Shown in pieces: positions 24,684-31,996 of a stretch of DNA of 64,000 bases (the stretch's first letter is position 1; each line of letters starts with the position of its first letter). The translations under genes and the position numbers were made by a program. The notes beneath the pieces are model-generated. The model made no database searches. It saw only the letters and a program-made list of their open reading frames with translations, and was not told the DNA's origin. Origin of the DNA: Bacteroidaceae bacterium (GTDB lineage Bacteria; Bacteroidota; Bacteroidia; Bacteroidales; Bacteroidaceae). The DNA is taken from positions 1-64,000 of the forward strand of contig JAFSNB010000034.1 of NCBI GenBank assembly GCA_017447625.1, read 5' to 3'.

Positions 24684-25379
24684 TATAAATTCCTCTGGGT
24701 TGAGGCAGTTCTCTACACGCACATCGCCGACACGGGTGCGGCGCAGGGCTGTAAGATGGCCTCCGCTGCCGAGAGCCAGACCGATGTCCCGTGCCAAAGC
24801 GCGGATGTAAGTGCCTTTGGAGCAGACGACACGGATGGTTATGGAGAGCAGCGGTGTGCCGTCGGGAGCGGGCTCTGCAGGCTGAGGCCCACTGAGTAGT
24901 TCAATCTCGTCCAAGACGAGAATCTTGGGTTTCAGCTCCACGTCCTCGCCCTTGCGAGCCATTTTGTAAGCGCGCTTGCCGTTGACCTTGCAGGCTGAAA
25001 AGGCGGGCGGCACTTGTTCAATGCGTCCAAGGAACTTCTGCAGGCTCTGTTCTACGAGCTCGCGTGTTATATGAGCGGTGGGGTAGGTGGCATCTATGGG
25101 ATGTTCAAGGTCAAAGGACGGAGTGGTGGCTCCGAGGGCTATCGTGGCCACATATTCCTTGGTCTCCGCCTGCAACTGGTCTATACGCTTCGTGGCGCGG
25201 CCTGTGCAGACAATCATAACGCCAGTGGCCAGAGGGTCGAGAGTGCCTGCGTGGCCCACTTTCAGCTTCTTGACGCCGAGGCTGCGGCACAGCGCCCATC
25301 TGACCCTGCCGACCAAATCGAACGAGGTCCATCTGTAGGGCTTGTCAAAGCATAGAATTTCACCTGCTTCGTAATCCAT
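24666..25379 (-). CDS. truB: tRNA pseudouridine(55) synthase
   Basis: TruB converts U55 to pseudouridine in the T-loop of tRNAs. The 237-residue protein has the catalytic block KKLKVGHAGTLDPLATGVMI with the active Asp, then TKEYVATIALGATTPSFDLE, KFLGRIEQVPPAFSACKVNG, KRAYKMARKGEDVEL and VVCSKGTYIRALARDIG. The C-terminal residues EFINGISE run into an octamer repeat. Its ATG directly follows the uppP stop with no spacing, so the two genes are coupled. Confidence 0.96.
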   Translation of the reverse strand: MDYEAGEILCFDKPYRWTSFDLVGRVRWALCRSLGVKKLKVGHAGTLDPLATGVMIVCTGRATKRIDQLQAETKEYVATIALGATTPSFDLEHPIDATYPTAHITRELVEQSLQKFLGRIEQVPPAFSACKVNGKRAYKMARKGEDVELKPKILVLDEIELLSGPQPAEPAPDGTPLLSITIRVVCSKGTYIRALARDIGLALGSGGHLTALRRTRVGDVRVENCLNPEEFINGISE

Positions 25380-26243
25380 TTAATCAACCATTACAAGTGA
25401 GTGGCCAGTCCAGAGGAGACCGAGGATAACGAGACCAACGATAATGCGATAAACGCCGAAAGCCTTGAAGCCGTATTTGGCCAGAAAGCTTACAAACCAT
25501 TTCATGGCCAGAAGTGCTACTACGAAAGCAACGACGCAACCTAAAGCCAACATAAGCAGGTTGTCGCGTGTGGCCCAACTGGCATCGGCCTCGGAACCGA
25601 AGAAAAGCTGCAGAACGTCCAGCGCCGTTGCGGCCGCCATAGTCGGTACAGCCAAGAAGAACGAGAACTCTGCTGCCGCGCGGCGTGTCAGTTTCTGCGA
25701 CATTCCGCCCACGATTGTGGCCATAGAGCGGGAGACACCCGGAATCATAGCGATACACTGGTAGAGACCGATGCGGAAAGCACGCTTCTCTGTTAATTTG
25801 GTTTCTTCGCTGCCTTTGTTGAAGAGGCGGTCGCAGAAAAGCATGAATATTCCGCCCACGACGAGCATAACAGCCACAACCTCAACATTCTCCAGAAAAC
25901 GGTCTATGAGGCCGGACATCTTACCCAGAAATCCGATGATTATTGCAGGCACGAAAGCCACCAGCAACTTCCAATAGAAATCCCATTTGTGGAGAAAAGC
26001 CTGCAGCGGCGTGCTGCCAGCGGGTACCGGCTCACGGTTCAGTTGGAAGAATTGCTTCCAATAGAGGCAGACCACGGAGAGGATTGCGCCGAACTGGATG
26101 ATGATGGTGAATGCTTTGACAAACGGAGTGCTCTCAACGCCTAAAAGATTCTGCGTAATAATCATGTGACCTGTAGAAGAGACAGGCAGAAACTCTGTCA
26201 AGCCCTCCACAATTGCGATTATTATGGTTTCAATGGCTGTCAT
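25380..26243 (-). CDS. uppP: Undecaprenyl-diphosphatase
   Basis: UppP (BacA) dephosphorylates undecaprenyl diphosphate to recycle the cell-wall lipid carrier. The 287-residue polytopic protein has the signature blocks [20 protein letters not shown] (catalytic Glu/Ser/His loop) and [15 protein letters not shown] (PGxSRS with catalytic Arg), and ends in [18 protein letters not shown]. It overlaps the DUF3098 gene by four bases upstream and abuts truB downstream. Confidence 0.96.
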   Translation of the reverse strand: MTAIETIIIAIVEGLTEFLPVSSTGHMIITQNLLGVESTPFVKAFTIIIQFGAILSVVCLYWKQFFQLNREPVPAGSTPLQAFLHKWDFYWKLLVAFVPAIIIGFLGKMSGLIDRFLENVEVVAVMLVVGGIFMLFCDRLFNKGSEETKLTEKRAFRIGLYQCIAMIPGVSRSMATIVGGMSQKLTRRAAAEFSFFLAVPTMAAATALDVLQLFFGSEADASWATRDNLLMLALGCVVAFVVALLAMKWFVSFLAKYGFKAFGVYRIIVGLVILGLLWTGHSLVMVD

Positions 26244-26479
26244 GACTTCACCTCCTTATCCTTTGGCTTGTACATTATTCCACCGATGATAGAGACGAAA
26301 CCGATGAAACAAACAACAGGCGCAACCTTGATGCGCATAGCGCTGAATATCTCGGGGTTGAACTCCGTCTCAGTAGAACCGCTCCCACTCATCAGAATGA
26401 AACCGATGATAATAACCGCCATCCCAGCCGCAAGCAGCAGGAAATTAATACGGCTAAATGCAAACTCTGTCTTTTTCAT
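26240..26479 (-). CDS. DUF3098 small membrane protein
   Basis: The protein has 79 residues with two membrane segments: [20 protein letters not shown] and [16 protein letters not shown], and the intervening [16 protein letters not shown]. This is the DUF3098 pattern, found in Bacteroidetes between ftsX and uppP. Its role is unknown; the fixed neighbourhood suggests cell division or envelope synthesis. Its stop overlaps the uppP ATG (ATGA). A second, more basic paralogue lies at 48191-48490. Confidence 0.85.
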   Translation of the reverse strand: MKKTEFAFSRINFLLLAAGMAVIIIGFILMSGSGSTETEFNPEIFSAMRIKVAPVVCFIGFVSIIGGIMYKPKDKEVKS

Positions 26480-26509
26480 TTATTATTATTTAGATGTTTT
26501 TCGTTATGT

Positions 26510-26573
26510 CGTGATACCGTTATTCCGTTATTCCGTTATACCGCCCCCTTTAATCTCTAATCTCTAATCTAAC
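26510..26573. repeat. Octamer (GTTATTCC) and heptad (AATCTCT) arrays at the ftsX 3' end
   Basis: GTTATTCC units with 8-base period are followed by AATCTCT AATCTCT AATCTAA. The ftsX stop (26569) lies in the last unit. Confidence 0.7.
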
Positions 26574-27474
26574 GATACATCTCTGCCTCGCGCATTCGCA
26601 GGAAATGACCGACGCTGACGGTGGTGCAGATGAATGTGAGCAGAAGGCCGAATGTGACCACAGACGCGAGCATTATGATTATTGTGGTCTGCGTGACCAC
26701 CTCGGCAATACCTGGGTCTTGCTGCATAGCATACCACACACCGCCTCCCAGCAGGAGATCGGCTATTGTGGCAGAAATTATTCCTATGGCAAGCGAATGG
26801 CGCAGGAAAGGCCATTCGATGAAGCTCCACGAGGCACCTACCAGACGCATCGTGTGTATCTGGAAGCGCCGCGCATAGACGTTCAGGCGCACGGTGTTGT
26901 TTATAAGTACAACGCTGATAATGAGCAGAAGGGCAGCAAGTACAGCCAGGACGATGGCTGCTTTCTGGAGGTTGGAGTTAAGCCTCTCAACGAGATCCCG
27001 CTGATAAATGACGTCACTCACCTCCCACCGCTTCTTCAGCTCGCGTGTGATTTCTACAAGACTGTCTGTGCAGGCGTACTCCGAAACCAGATTCATTTCG
27101 ATGGAGGCCGTATAGGGGTTCTCGCCACCGAGGAATTCCGACGGGTCATTGCCCATAACTTCTGTCTCCTCGCGCAGAGCCTGCTCCTTTGTGATGAGTG
27201 TGAGACGGCTGACATAAGGTTTCTGTGAGAGCATGGTCTTGAAACCGTCGGTCTGGAGAGAGTCCAAGTCGTCATCAAGCAGAAGGGTCACGGTAAGATT
27301 CTCACGGACATTGCGCGAGAGCTGAATGGCTGTAAGGCCGAAGAGTACGACAAGGCCGAAGAGCACCAACACCAGCGTGATGCTAATGCCGCTGGCTATC
27401 GAGCCGCCCTGAATGCCTCTGTTTCTTTTCTTCCTTCCTCTGGACGAGGACTGTATCTGATCTGTATTTCCCAT
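26569..27474 (-). CDS. ftsX: Cell division protein FtsX
   Basis: FtsX is the membrane partner of FtsE and activates peptidoglycan hydrolases at the septum. The 301-residue protein has a basic cytoplasmic N-terminus (SSSRGRKKRNRGIQGGSIAS), a first membrane helix (ITLVLVLFGLVVLFGLTAI), an extracellular domain with ENLTVTLLLDDDLDS and three C-terminal helices (AAIVLAVLAALLLIISVVLI, IGIISATIADLLLG, IIIMLASVVTFGLLLTFI) with YARRFQIHTMRLVGASWSFI between them. ftsE is not in the window. The gene order to uppP and truB is typical of Bacteroidales. Confidence 0.93.
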   Translation of the reverse strand: MGNTDQIQSSSRGRKKRNRGIQGGSIASGISITLVLVLFGLVVLFGLTAIQLSRNVRENLTVTLLLDDDLDSLQTDGFKTMLSQKPYVSRLTLITKEQALREETEVMGNDPSEFLGGENPYTASIEMNLVSEYACTDSLVEITRELKKRWEVSDVIYQRDLVERLNSNLQKAAIVLAVLAALLLIISVVLINNTVRLNVYARRFQIHTMRLVGASWSFIEWPFLRHSLAIGIISATIADLLLGGGVWYAMQQDPGIAEVVTQTTIIIMLASVVTFGLLLTFICTTVSVGHFLRMREAEMYR

Positions 27475-27483
27475 AATTAAAAA

Positions 27484-27516
27484 GACTCTCCCCCTGCCCT
27501 CCCTAAAGGGAGGGAG
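27484..27516. repeat. Family-A palindrome upstream of ftsX
   Basis: CTCTCCCCCTGCCCTCCCTA and AAGGGAGGGAG lie just upstream of the ftsX ATG at 27474, in its leader. Confidence 0.8.
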
Positions 27517-27602
27517 CGAAATGGGGACAAGGAGTGATGTTCTCTACTGTTAATAAATTTATTTATATATATGTTATGACCTCCCTTATACTTGTGAGAG
27601 TA

Positions 27603-27644
27603 ATTACTCCCCTCCCTCGAGGGAGGGGCAGGGGGGAGAGTCCG
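27603..27644. repeat. Family-A palindrome forming the miaB 3' end
   Basis: ACTCCCCTCCCTCGAGGGAG followed by GGGCAGGGGGGAGAGTCCGT encodes, on the minus strand, TDSPPCPSLEGGE and the stop of miaB. Confidence 0.9.
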
Positions 27645-28956
27645 TCTTTCCTTGCAGTGTTGCGCTTGAGCTGCCAGTGATCTCTACCATAACGCGCTGT
27701 CCGATGTGATAGCGGCCGCGGTCTATGATCACGACTTTGTTCTGCTCTGTACGCCCGAACAGCTGTTCGCGGCTACGCTTGCTTGTGCCCTCGATGAGGA
27801 TTTCGTACTGGCGGCCTATGCAACGGCGGTTGCTCTCTGCCGAGAGCTCGTTCTGCAGGGCGATGAGCTCGTTCAGGCGGCGCACCTTAACCTCCTCGGG
27901 GATATCGTCGGGAAGATGGCGCGAAGCGTATGTCCCTGGGCGCTCCGAGTATTTGAACATGAATGAAGAGTCGTAGCCCACCTCGCGCATCAGCGAGAGA
28001 GACTGCTGATGGTCCTCCTCAGTCTCGGAGCAGTAGCCCGCGAAGATGTCAGTGCTGATGGCGCAGTCAGGAACAATACGTCTGATGGCCGCCACCCGTT
28101 CCAGATACCATTCGCGTGTATATTTGCGGTTCATAAGTTTCAGGATACGGTTGCTGCCGCTCTGCACAGGCAGGTGGATGTGGCGGCATACGTTCGGCTC
28201 CTCGGCAATAACACGCAGGGTGTCGTCGCTCATGTCTTTCGGATGACTCGTGGTGAAGCGCACCCGCATATCAGGGACCTCGCGGGCCACTAAGCGCAGG
28301 AGTGCGGGGAATTTGACAGCCTCACCATTAACGGTTTCGGCGTAGCTGTTTACGTTCTGCCCGAGCAGAGTCACTTCCTTGTAGCCCTTCTCATGGAGGT
28401 CGCGCACTTCGCGCAGAACACTCTCTACGTCGCGGCTGCGTTCGCGTCCACGGGTGTAAGGCACAATGCAGTAGTGGCAGAAGTTGTTGCATCCGCGTGT
28501 GATGCTTACAAACCCGCCGATGCGGCTTCCATGCAGGCGCTGAGGCACAATATCCTTGTATGTCTCGGTGGTTGAGAGTTCCACGTTGATGGCCTTGTTG
28601 CCCGCCTCTACCTGCAAGATCAGATCAGGCAGGCTGAGATAGGCATCCGGTCCGCACACGATGTCTGCGTGGTGCTTTTCCAGCAGTTCTTCGCGCACGC
28701 GCTCTGCCATACAACCCAGAACTCCGATGATGAGGCGGCGTCCGTGCTTACGCAGACTGTTCAGGGCTTCGAGCCTGAAGATAATCTTTTGTTCGGCGTT
28801 GTCGCGCACGGAACAGGTGTTCAGGAATACGGCATCTGCCTGGTCCAGGGAATCGCACAACTCATAGCCAGCCATGTTCATTATGGAGGCTACGACCTCG
28901 CTGTCTGCCACATTCATCTGGCAGCCATAAGTCTCTATAAATAGATGCTTTGTCAT
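27604..28956 (-). CDS. miaB: tRNA-2-methylthio-N6-dimethylallyladenosine synthase with repeat-derived C-terminus
   Basis: MiaB is a radical-SAM enzyme that methylthiolates i6A37 in tRNA. The 450-residue protein has the N-terminal cluster Cys residues in TYGCQMNVADSEV, LNTCSVRDNAEQK and GVLGCMAERV, the radical-SAM motif GCNNFCHYCIVPYTRGRERS, and a TRAM domain (SREQLFGRTEQNKVVIIDRG, IGQRVMVEITGSSSATL). The last 13 residues (TDSPPCPSLEGGE) come from a family-A palindrome and are absent from ordinary MiaB. It has its own promoter and is followed by ftsX on the same strand. Confidence 0.96.
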   Translation of the reverse strand: MTKHLFIETYGCQMNVADSEVVASIMNMAGYELCDSLDQADAVFLNTCSVRDNAEQKIIFRLEALNSLRKHGRRLIIGVLGCMAERVREELLEKHHADIVCGPDAYLSLPDLILQVEAGNKAINVELSTTETYKDIVPQRLHGSRIGGFVSITRGCNNFCHYCIVPYTRGRERSRDVESVLREVRDLHEKGYKEVTLLGQNVNSYAETVNGEAVKFPALLRLVAREVPDMRVRFTTSHPKDMSDDTLRVIAEEPNVCRHIHLPVQSGSNRILKLMNRKYTREWYLERVAAIRRIVPDCAISTDIFAGYCSETEEDHQQSLSLMREVGYDSSFMFKYSERPGTYASRHLPDDIPEEVKVRRLNELIALQNELSAESNRRCIGRQYEILIEGTSKRSREQLFGRTEQNKVVIIDRGRYHIGQRVMVEITGSSSATLQGKTDSPPCPSLEGGE

Positions 28957-28964
28957 TTTGGCTG

Positions 28965-28972
28965 CAAAAGTA
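28965..28972 (-). promoter_or_regulatory. -7 box (TACTTTTG) of miaB
   Basis: Minus-strand TACTTTTGCAGCC ends 8 bases before the ATG at 28956, so the mRNA is nearly leaderless. Confidence 0.65.
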
Positions 28973-29008
28973 CAACATCGGAAGGGGGGTTGTCAAGTGT
29001 AGAGCCGT

Positions 29009-29054
29009 TAAAAAAACAAAAAAAGAATGCCTCTTCATCACGAAGAAGCATTCC
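29009..29054 (-). terminator. Strong terminator of the candidate small RNA
   Basis: GAATGCTTCTTC and GAAGAGGCATTC form a 12-bp stem (one G-U pair) with a 5-base loop, followed on the minus strand by TTTTTTTGTTTTTTT. Confidence 0.85.
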
Positions 29055-29338
29055 CTGGCTATGAACAAATCTTTGGAATCTTTCAGAATAACCTTTTAGA
29101 AACACACACTTCCGATGAAGTGTCTCTTCTTTGCTTTTCCTGAACCCGCATCCCTGCGGACCCGTTATGCGGTGTTATTCTGCAATCATTTACCTAATAA
29201 AACTAACTAACCTAAAAGATAAACCGCTTTCGCGGCAAAAAATGAATGAAAACCTTTAAAACTAACCTAATACCATGAAAAACCGTATATTGTTCTTATG
29301 CCTCTCGGCATCGATTGATCGCTTGTCTTTTTCTTTTG
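29010..29338 (-). ncRNA. Candidate structured small RNA, about 330 nt, family unknown
   Basis: A clear -7 box at 29345-29352 and a strong terminator at 29009-29054 bracket about 330 bases with no convincing gene. Within the minus-strand transcript three perfect hairpins are visible: CCGC-GAAA-GCGG (29223-29234, GNRA loop), CCGCA-GGGA-TGCGG (29146-29159) and ACACTTC-ATCG-GAAGTGT (29106-29123), plus the terminator stem. A 14-codon frame (MPRGIRTIYGFSWY, 29267-29311) could be a leader peptide or chance. It does not show the marks of tmRNA, RNase P RNA or SRP RNA that I would expect. It might be one of the Bacteroidales-specific RNA motifs found by comparative genomics, but I cannot confirm which. 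Confidence 0.6.
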
Positions 29339-29344
29339 ACGCTG

Positions 29345-29352
29345 CAAAGGTA
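29345..29352 (-). promoter_or_regulatory. -7 box (TACCTTTG) of the candidate small RNA
   Basis: Minus-strand TACCTTTGCAGCG, with a TTG about 19 bases upstream (29372-29374) as possible -33 element. Confidence 0.65.
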
Positions 29353-29457
29353 AGGACATTTTGCGGTGTGGCAATGGATTTTTATAAGAACAAAAAGAAA
29401 AATCCCCGCTTTCTTGACGTATGTCAATAGGCGGGGAATTGTGTAGAATACAAATGA

Positions 29458-29838
29458 TTACTTGTTGATCTGATCGTAGAAGAACTGACGTCCGCCTACG
29501 AGCATTTCGAGACCGCGCGGGATAATGTCGTCGTAGTCGGGGTTCTTGTCGATAAGCACTTCGAAGAAGAGCCATGCGTTGTTGTTAATCATAACGCCCT
29601 TGATGACCTTGCGGCCCTTGCTCACTTCGTTGCAGGCCAGCAGAGCATCAATCAGCTTATCATCGGAAGCCTCATAGATGAACGGCAGAGCAATCTGCAG
29701 GTAGTTTTCATCTGAAGAGTTGTCGAAGATGATGAAGTTCAGCATCTGGTACTTGATGCGGATATCGCCGTCTTCGTCCAGTTCGGGGCGGAATCCCTGA
29801 CCACGCAGGTAATCCATGATTTCTTCTTTTCTTGACAT
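29458..29838 (-). CDS. YbjN-like small protein
   Basis: The protein has 126 residues, acidic, with no signal peptide. RKEEIMDYLRGQGFRPELDE, DGDIRIKYQMLNFIIFDNSS, DENYLQIALPFIYEASDDKL, ALLACNEVSKGRKVIKGVMI and NNNAWLFFEVLI form the alpha/beta pattern of YbjN and type III secretion chaperone-like folds. Such proteins often act as small binding partners. It lies about 80 bases downstream of the kinase-AAA+ gene on the same strand, which suggests that it serves that protein; this is inference from position. Confidence 0.65.
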   Translation of the reverse strand: MSRKEEIMDYLRGQGFRPELDEDGDIRIKYQMLNFIIFDNSSDENYLQIALPFIYEASDDKLIDALLACNEVSKGRKVIKGVMINNNAWLFFEVLIDKNPDYDDIIPRGLEMLVGGRQFFYDQINK

Positions 29839-29916
29839 AGTCTTAAAGTTTTAAAGGGTTAATAATATAGGGGATTTTTAGTTTAAAGTTTAATGTTTCA
29901 AGGTTAAGGGGGGGAC

Positions 29917-31683
29917 TTATGTAAATCCGATATGCGGGCGGTCTGTGCTCTTGATGCCTTCCATCTTCTCGCGCAGACGCTCGTAGCTCTTGATGACTTC
30001 GTCGCTCACGGAGGGCTTCATACATGAGATGCAGCGTTCCAGTATCTCCTGCGTTATGGGTGAGTCGGAGAGTGCGGCTGTGATGGCTGCGTCGTTCACG
30101 ATATACGCGATGTCGCTGGCAACATAATGTTCTGTCATTTCGGCCAGATGGTCGTAGTCGATGTCTAAGCAGGGGCGGCCGTCCAGATTCACGCGGAACA
30201 TCTCACGGCGTGCGGCTTGGTCGGGAGCCGGCACATAAATGAGCTGGTCTATGCGGCCCGTACGCAGCACAGCCGGGTCTATCTTGTCCGGACGATTTGA
30301 GGTGCAGACGATAAAGATGCCGCGCTTGGCGCAGTTGTTCAGCTGCGACAGGAACTCGTTCACCTCGCTACTCAAGCTCTGGTTATCCACTCCGCTGCGG
30401 TTCGGCACAAAGGCATCGAACTCGTCAAAGCAAATCACTGTGGGCGGCTGTGCCTCGGCTTTCTTGAACAAATCGGCCACCTTGCCCTGAGTGCCGTGGA
30501 TATACGGGCTGCCAACGTCCGAGGCCTTCACGTCGATGAAGCGGAAGCCGCTCTCCTCGGCGAATTTCTCTGCGAAGAAAGTCTTGCCGCATCCCGGAGG
30601 TCCGTAAAGCAGCATCCCGTTAGGCGGAGTCAGCTTGTAGCGTTCGGCAAGCTCGCGGTTCTTCAGCACAAAGATTATCTTCTTGCGGACTATATCCTTC
30701 AGCTCTTCCATTCCAGCCACGTCCTTGAAGCCGTTGCCCTGACGCACCTCGGCCTGCACGCTCACCGTCATGTCTTCCTCCTCCTTCTTCTGTTCGGTGG
30801 GTTCCTGACGGAGTCTGGTGATAACATCCTCTTTCGGGATTGGCTGCCCGTTGACCACGGCTTTCAGCGTGGCCAGGCCCTTGCGGCTGTCCTCCGACGG
30901 GGCGTTTAATATACTGATGAGAATATCCTTCACATCTTCAGGCATCTCCTTGTCGGCCTTCTCGAAGTTCAGACGCACCAGCTGGCGCTTTACCCTCAGC
31001 GTTTGGCCAATCTCCTCTTCGCTCTTGCCTTCGTAGGGGAAGAACCAGGGTGTTTCGCCTGTCATTATAGTATATATAGTAGCAGCCAGACCATAGAGAT
31101 CGCTCTGCTTGGTGAATCGGCCCTGGAAGGTCTCAGGCGCACGGTAGAAGGGGTTCAGGTCGTCAGTCTTCACCTTCTTGCCAGCCTCAGCCACGTGTCC
31201 GAGGTCAATGATTCGCGCGTCGGCATTCTCCTCGCTGCTACTCATCATTATGTTCGTGGGGTTGATGTCGTTATGGATCAGGTCTATGGCGTTCAGATCC
31301 TCCAGACCGCCAATGATGTCGTTGATGACATTCTTCGTCTGCGCCCAAGTCAGCGGCTGCGAGGCTGCGACGTCGGAGAGGATGTTGCCGGAGAAGTAGT
31401 CCGTCAGCATATAATGCCACTTACTGTCCTCCAAGTCCAGCGTTCCGCTATTCACCATCTGCACGATGTGGTCGCTATGCAGTTTTCCGCAGATCTCAAT
31501 CTCCATGGGTTTGCCCTGGCTGTTGATCTGGTCTGCGGGGAACTTTGCCGTGTTGAAGAGCTTCATGAAGAGCGACTTCCCCTCGGCGTCCTGCACGCGG
31601 TAAGTCTCACACAGGTCGCCCTGCTTGAGAGCCATTACCACCTTATAACTGTCAAATTCGTATCCTTCTGTTAGATGTGCCAC
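29917..31683 (-). CDS. Fusion of a Ser/Thr protein kinase domain and an AAA+ ATPase domain
   Basis: The protein has 588 residues with a GTG start (GTG GCA CAT CTA), no ATG being available nearby. Residues 8-260 are a eukaryotic-type kinase: Lys41 in LFMKLF, catalytic loop HNDINPTN (His137, Asp139, Asn144), DLG at 160-162 in place of DFG, APE at 182-184, and DLYGLAATIYTIMTGETPW. After a charged linker (EPTEQKKEEED) the AAA+ domain has VAGMEELKDIVRKK, Walker A GPPGCGKT (361-368), Walker B VICFDEFDA (416-424), sensor TSN (461-463) and an RTGRID arginine-finger block (474-479). All key residues of both modules are present, so both may be active. It resembles classical FtsH/Cdc48-type AAA in sequence. 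The substrate is unknown. The YbjN-like gene follows. Confidence 0.88.
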   Translation of the reverse strand: MAHLTEGYEFDSYKVVMALKQGDLCETYRVQDAEGKSLFMKLFNTAKFPADQINSQGKPMEIEICGKLHSDHIVQMVNSGTLDLEDSKWHYMLTDYFSGNILSDVAASQPLTWAQTKNVINDIIGGLEDLNAIDLIHNDINPTNIMMSSSEENADARIIDLGHVAEAGKKVKTDDLNPFYRAPETFQGRFTKQSDLYGLAATIYTIMTGETPWFFPYEGKSEEEIGQTLRVKRQLVRLNFEKADKEMPEDVKDILISILNAPSEDSRKGLATLKAVVNGQPIPKEDVITRLRQEPTEQKKEEEDMTVSVQAEVRQGNGFKDVAGMEELKDIVRKKIIFVLKNRELAERYKLTPPNGMLLYGPPGCGKTFFAEKFAEESGFRFIDVKASDVGSPYIHGTQGKVADLFKKAEAQPPTVICFDEFDAFVPNRSGVDNQSLSSEVNEFLSQLNNCAKRGIFIVCTSNRPDKIDPAVLRTGRIDQLIYVPAPDQAARREMFRVNLDGRPCLDIDYDHLAEMTEHYVASDIAYIVNDAAITAALSDSPITQEILERCISCMKPSVSDEVIKSYERLREKMEGIKSTDRPHIGFT

Positions 31684-31806
31684 TGTTATTTAGTTTTAAT
31701 TCAATTCTTAATTCATAATTATTCGACTACGCTCATCAGTACGTCATAATGCATAATTGGGCTGCGCATAGGTTTATGGGCAAAGAATAATGCTCATTGT
31801 TCAACG

Positions 31807-31814
31807 CAAAGGTA
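31807..31814 (-). promoter_or_regulatory. -7 box (TACCTTTG) of the kinase-AAA+ gene
   Basis: Minus-strand TACCTTTGCG lies 123 bases before the GTG start, giving a leader that includes the heptad repeat. Confidence 0.55.
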
Positions 31815-31919
31815 ATTCTTTTCCGCTACCGACCTCTTTATATTCCCTTTTCTTTAACTATTTTTATGAAATTAAGTACAAAAACATGGCTTTTTCTTGT
31901 TTCTCTGTGCAGTTATTCA

Positions 31920-31927
31920 TAACTTTG
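31920..31927 (+). promoter_or_regulatory. -7 box (TAACTTTG) of dacB
   Basis: TAACTTTGCAACG lies 69 bases before the dacB ATG at 31997. Confidence 0.6.
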
Positions 31928-31996
31928 CAACGCACAAGGCAAAAAAGTGATAAATTATAAGAGAATAGAGACGAATTAAAAGGGTAAAAGAAGATA

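Larger units (their letters stand above)
31684..31996. other. Divergent intergenic region between kinase-AAA+ gene and dacB
   Basis: It contains a heptad patch (ATTCTTA, ATTCATA around 31699-31723), a palindromic ATGCATAATTGGGCTGCGC segment shared with 62635-62660, and two opposed promoter boxes. No gene is visible. Confidence 0.65.

Noticed and set aside
29275..29430. 51-codon plus-strand frame starting MKNRILFLCLSAS
   Set aside because: It starts like a signal peptide but then crosses the promoter of the opposing small RNA, and no plus-strand promoter box was seen.
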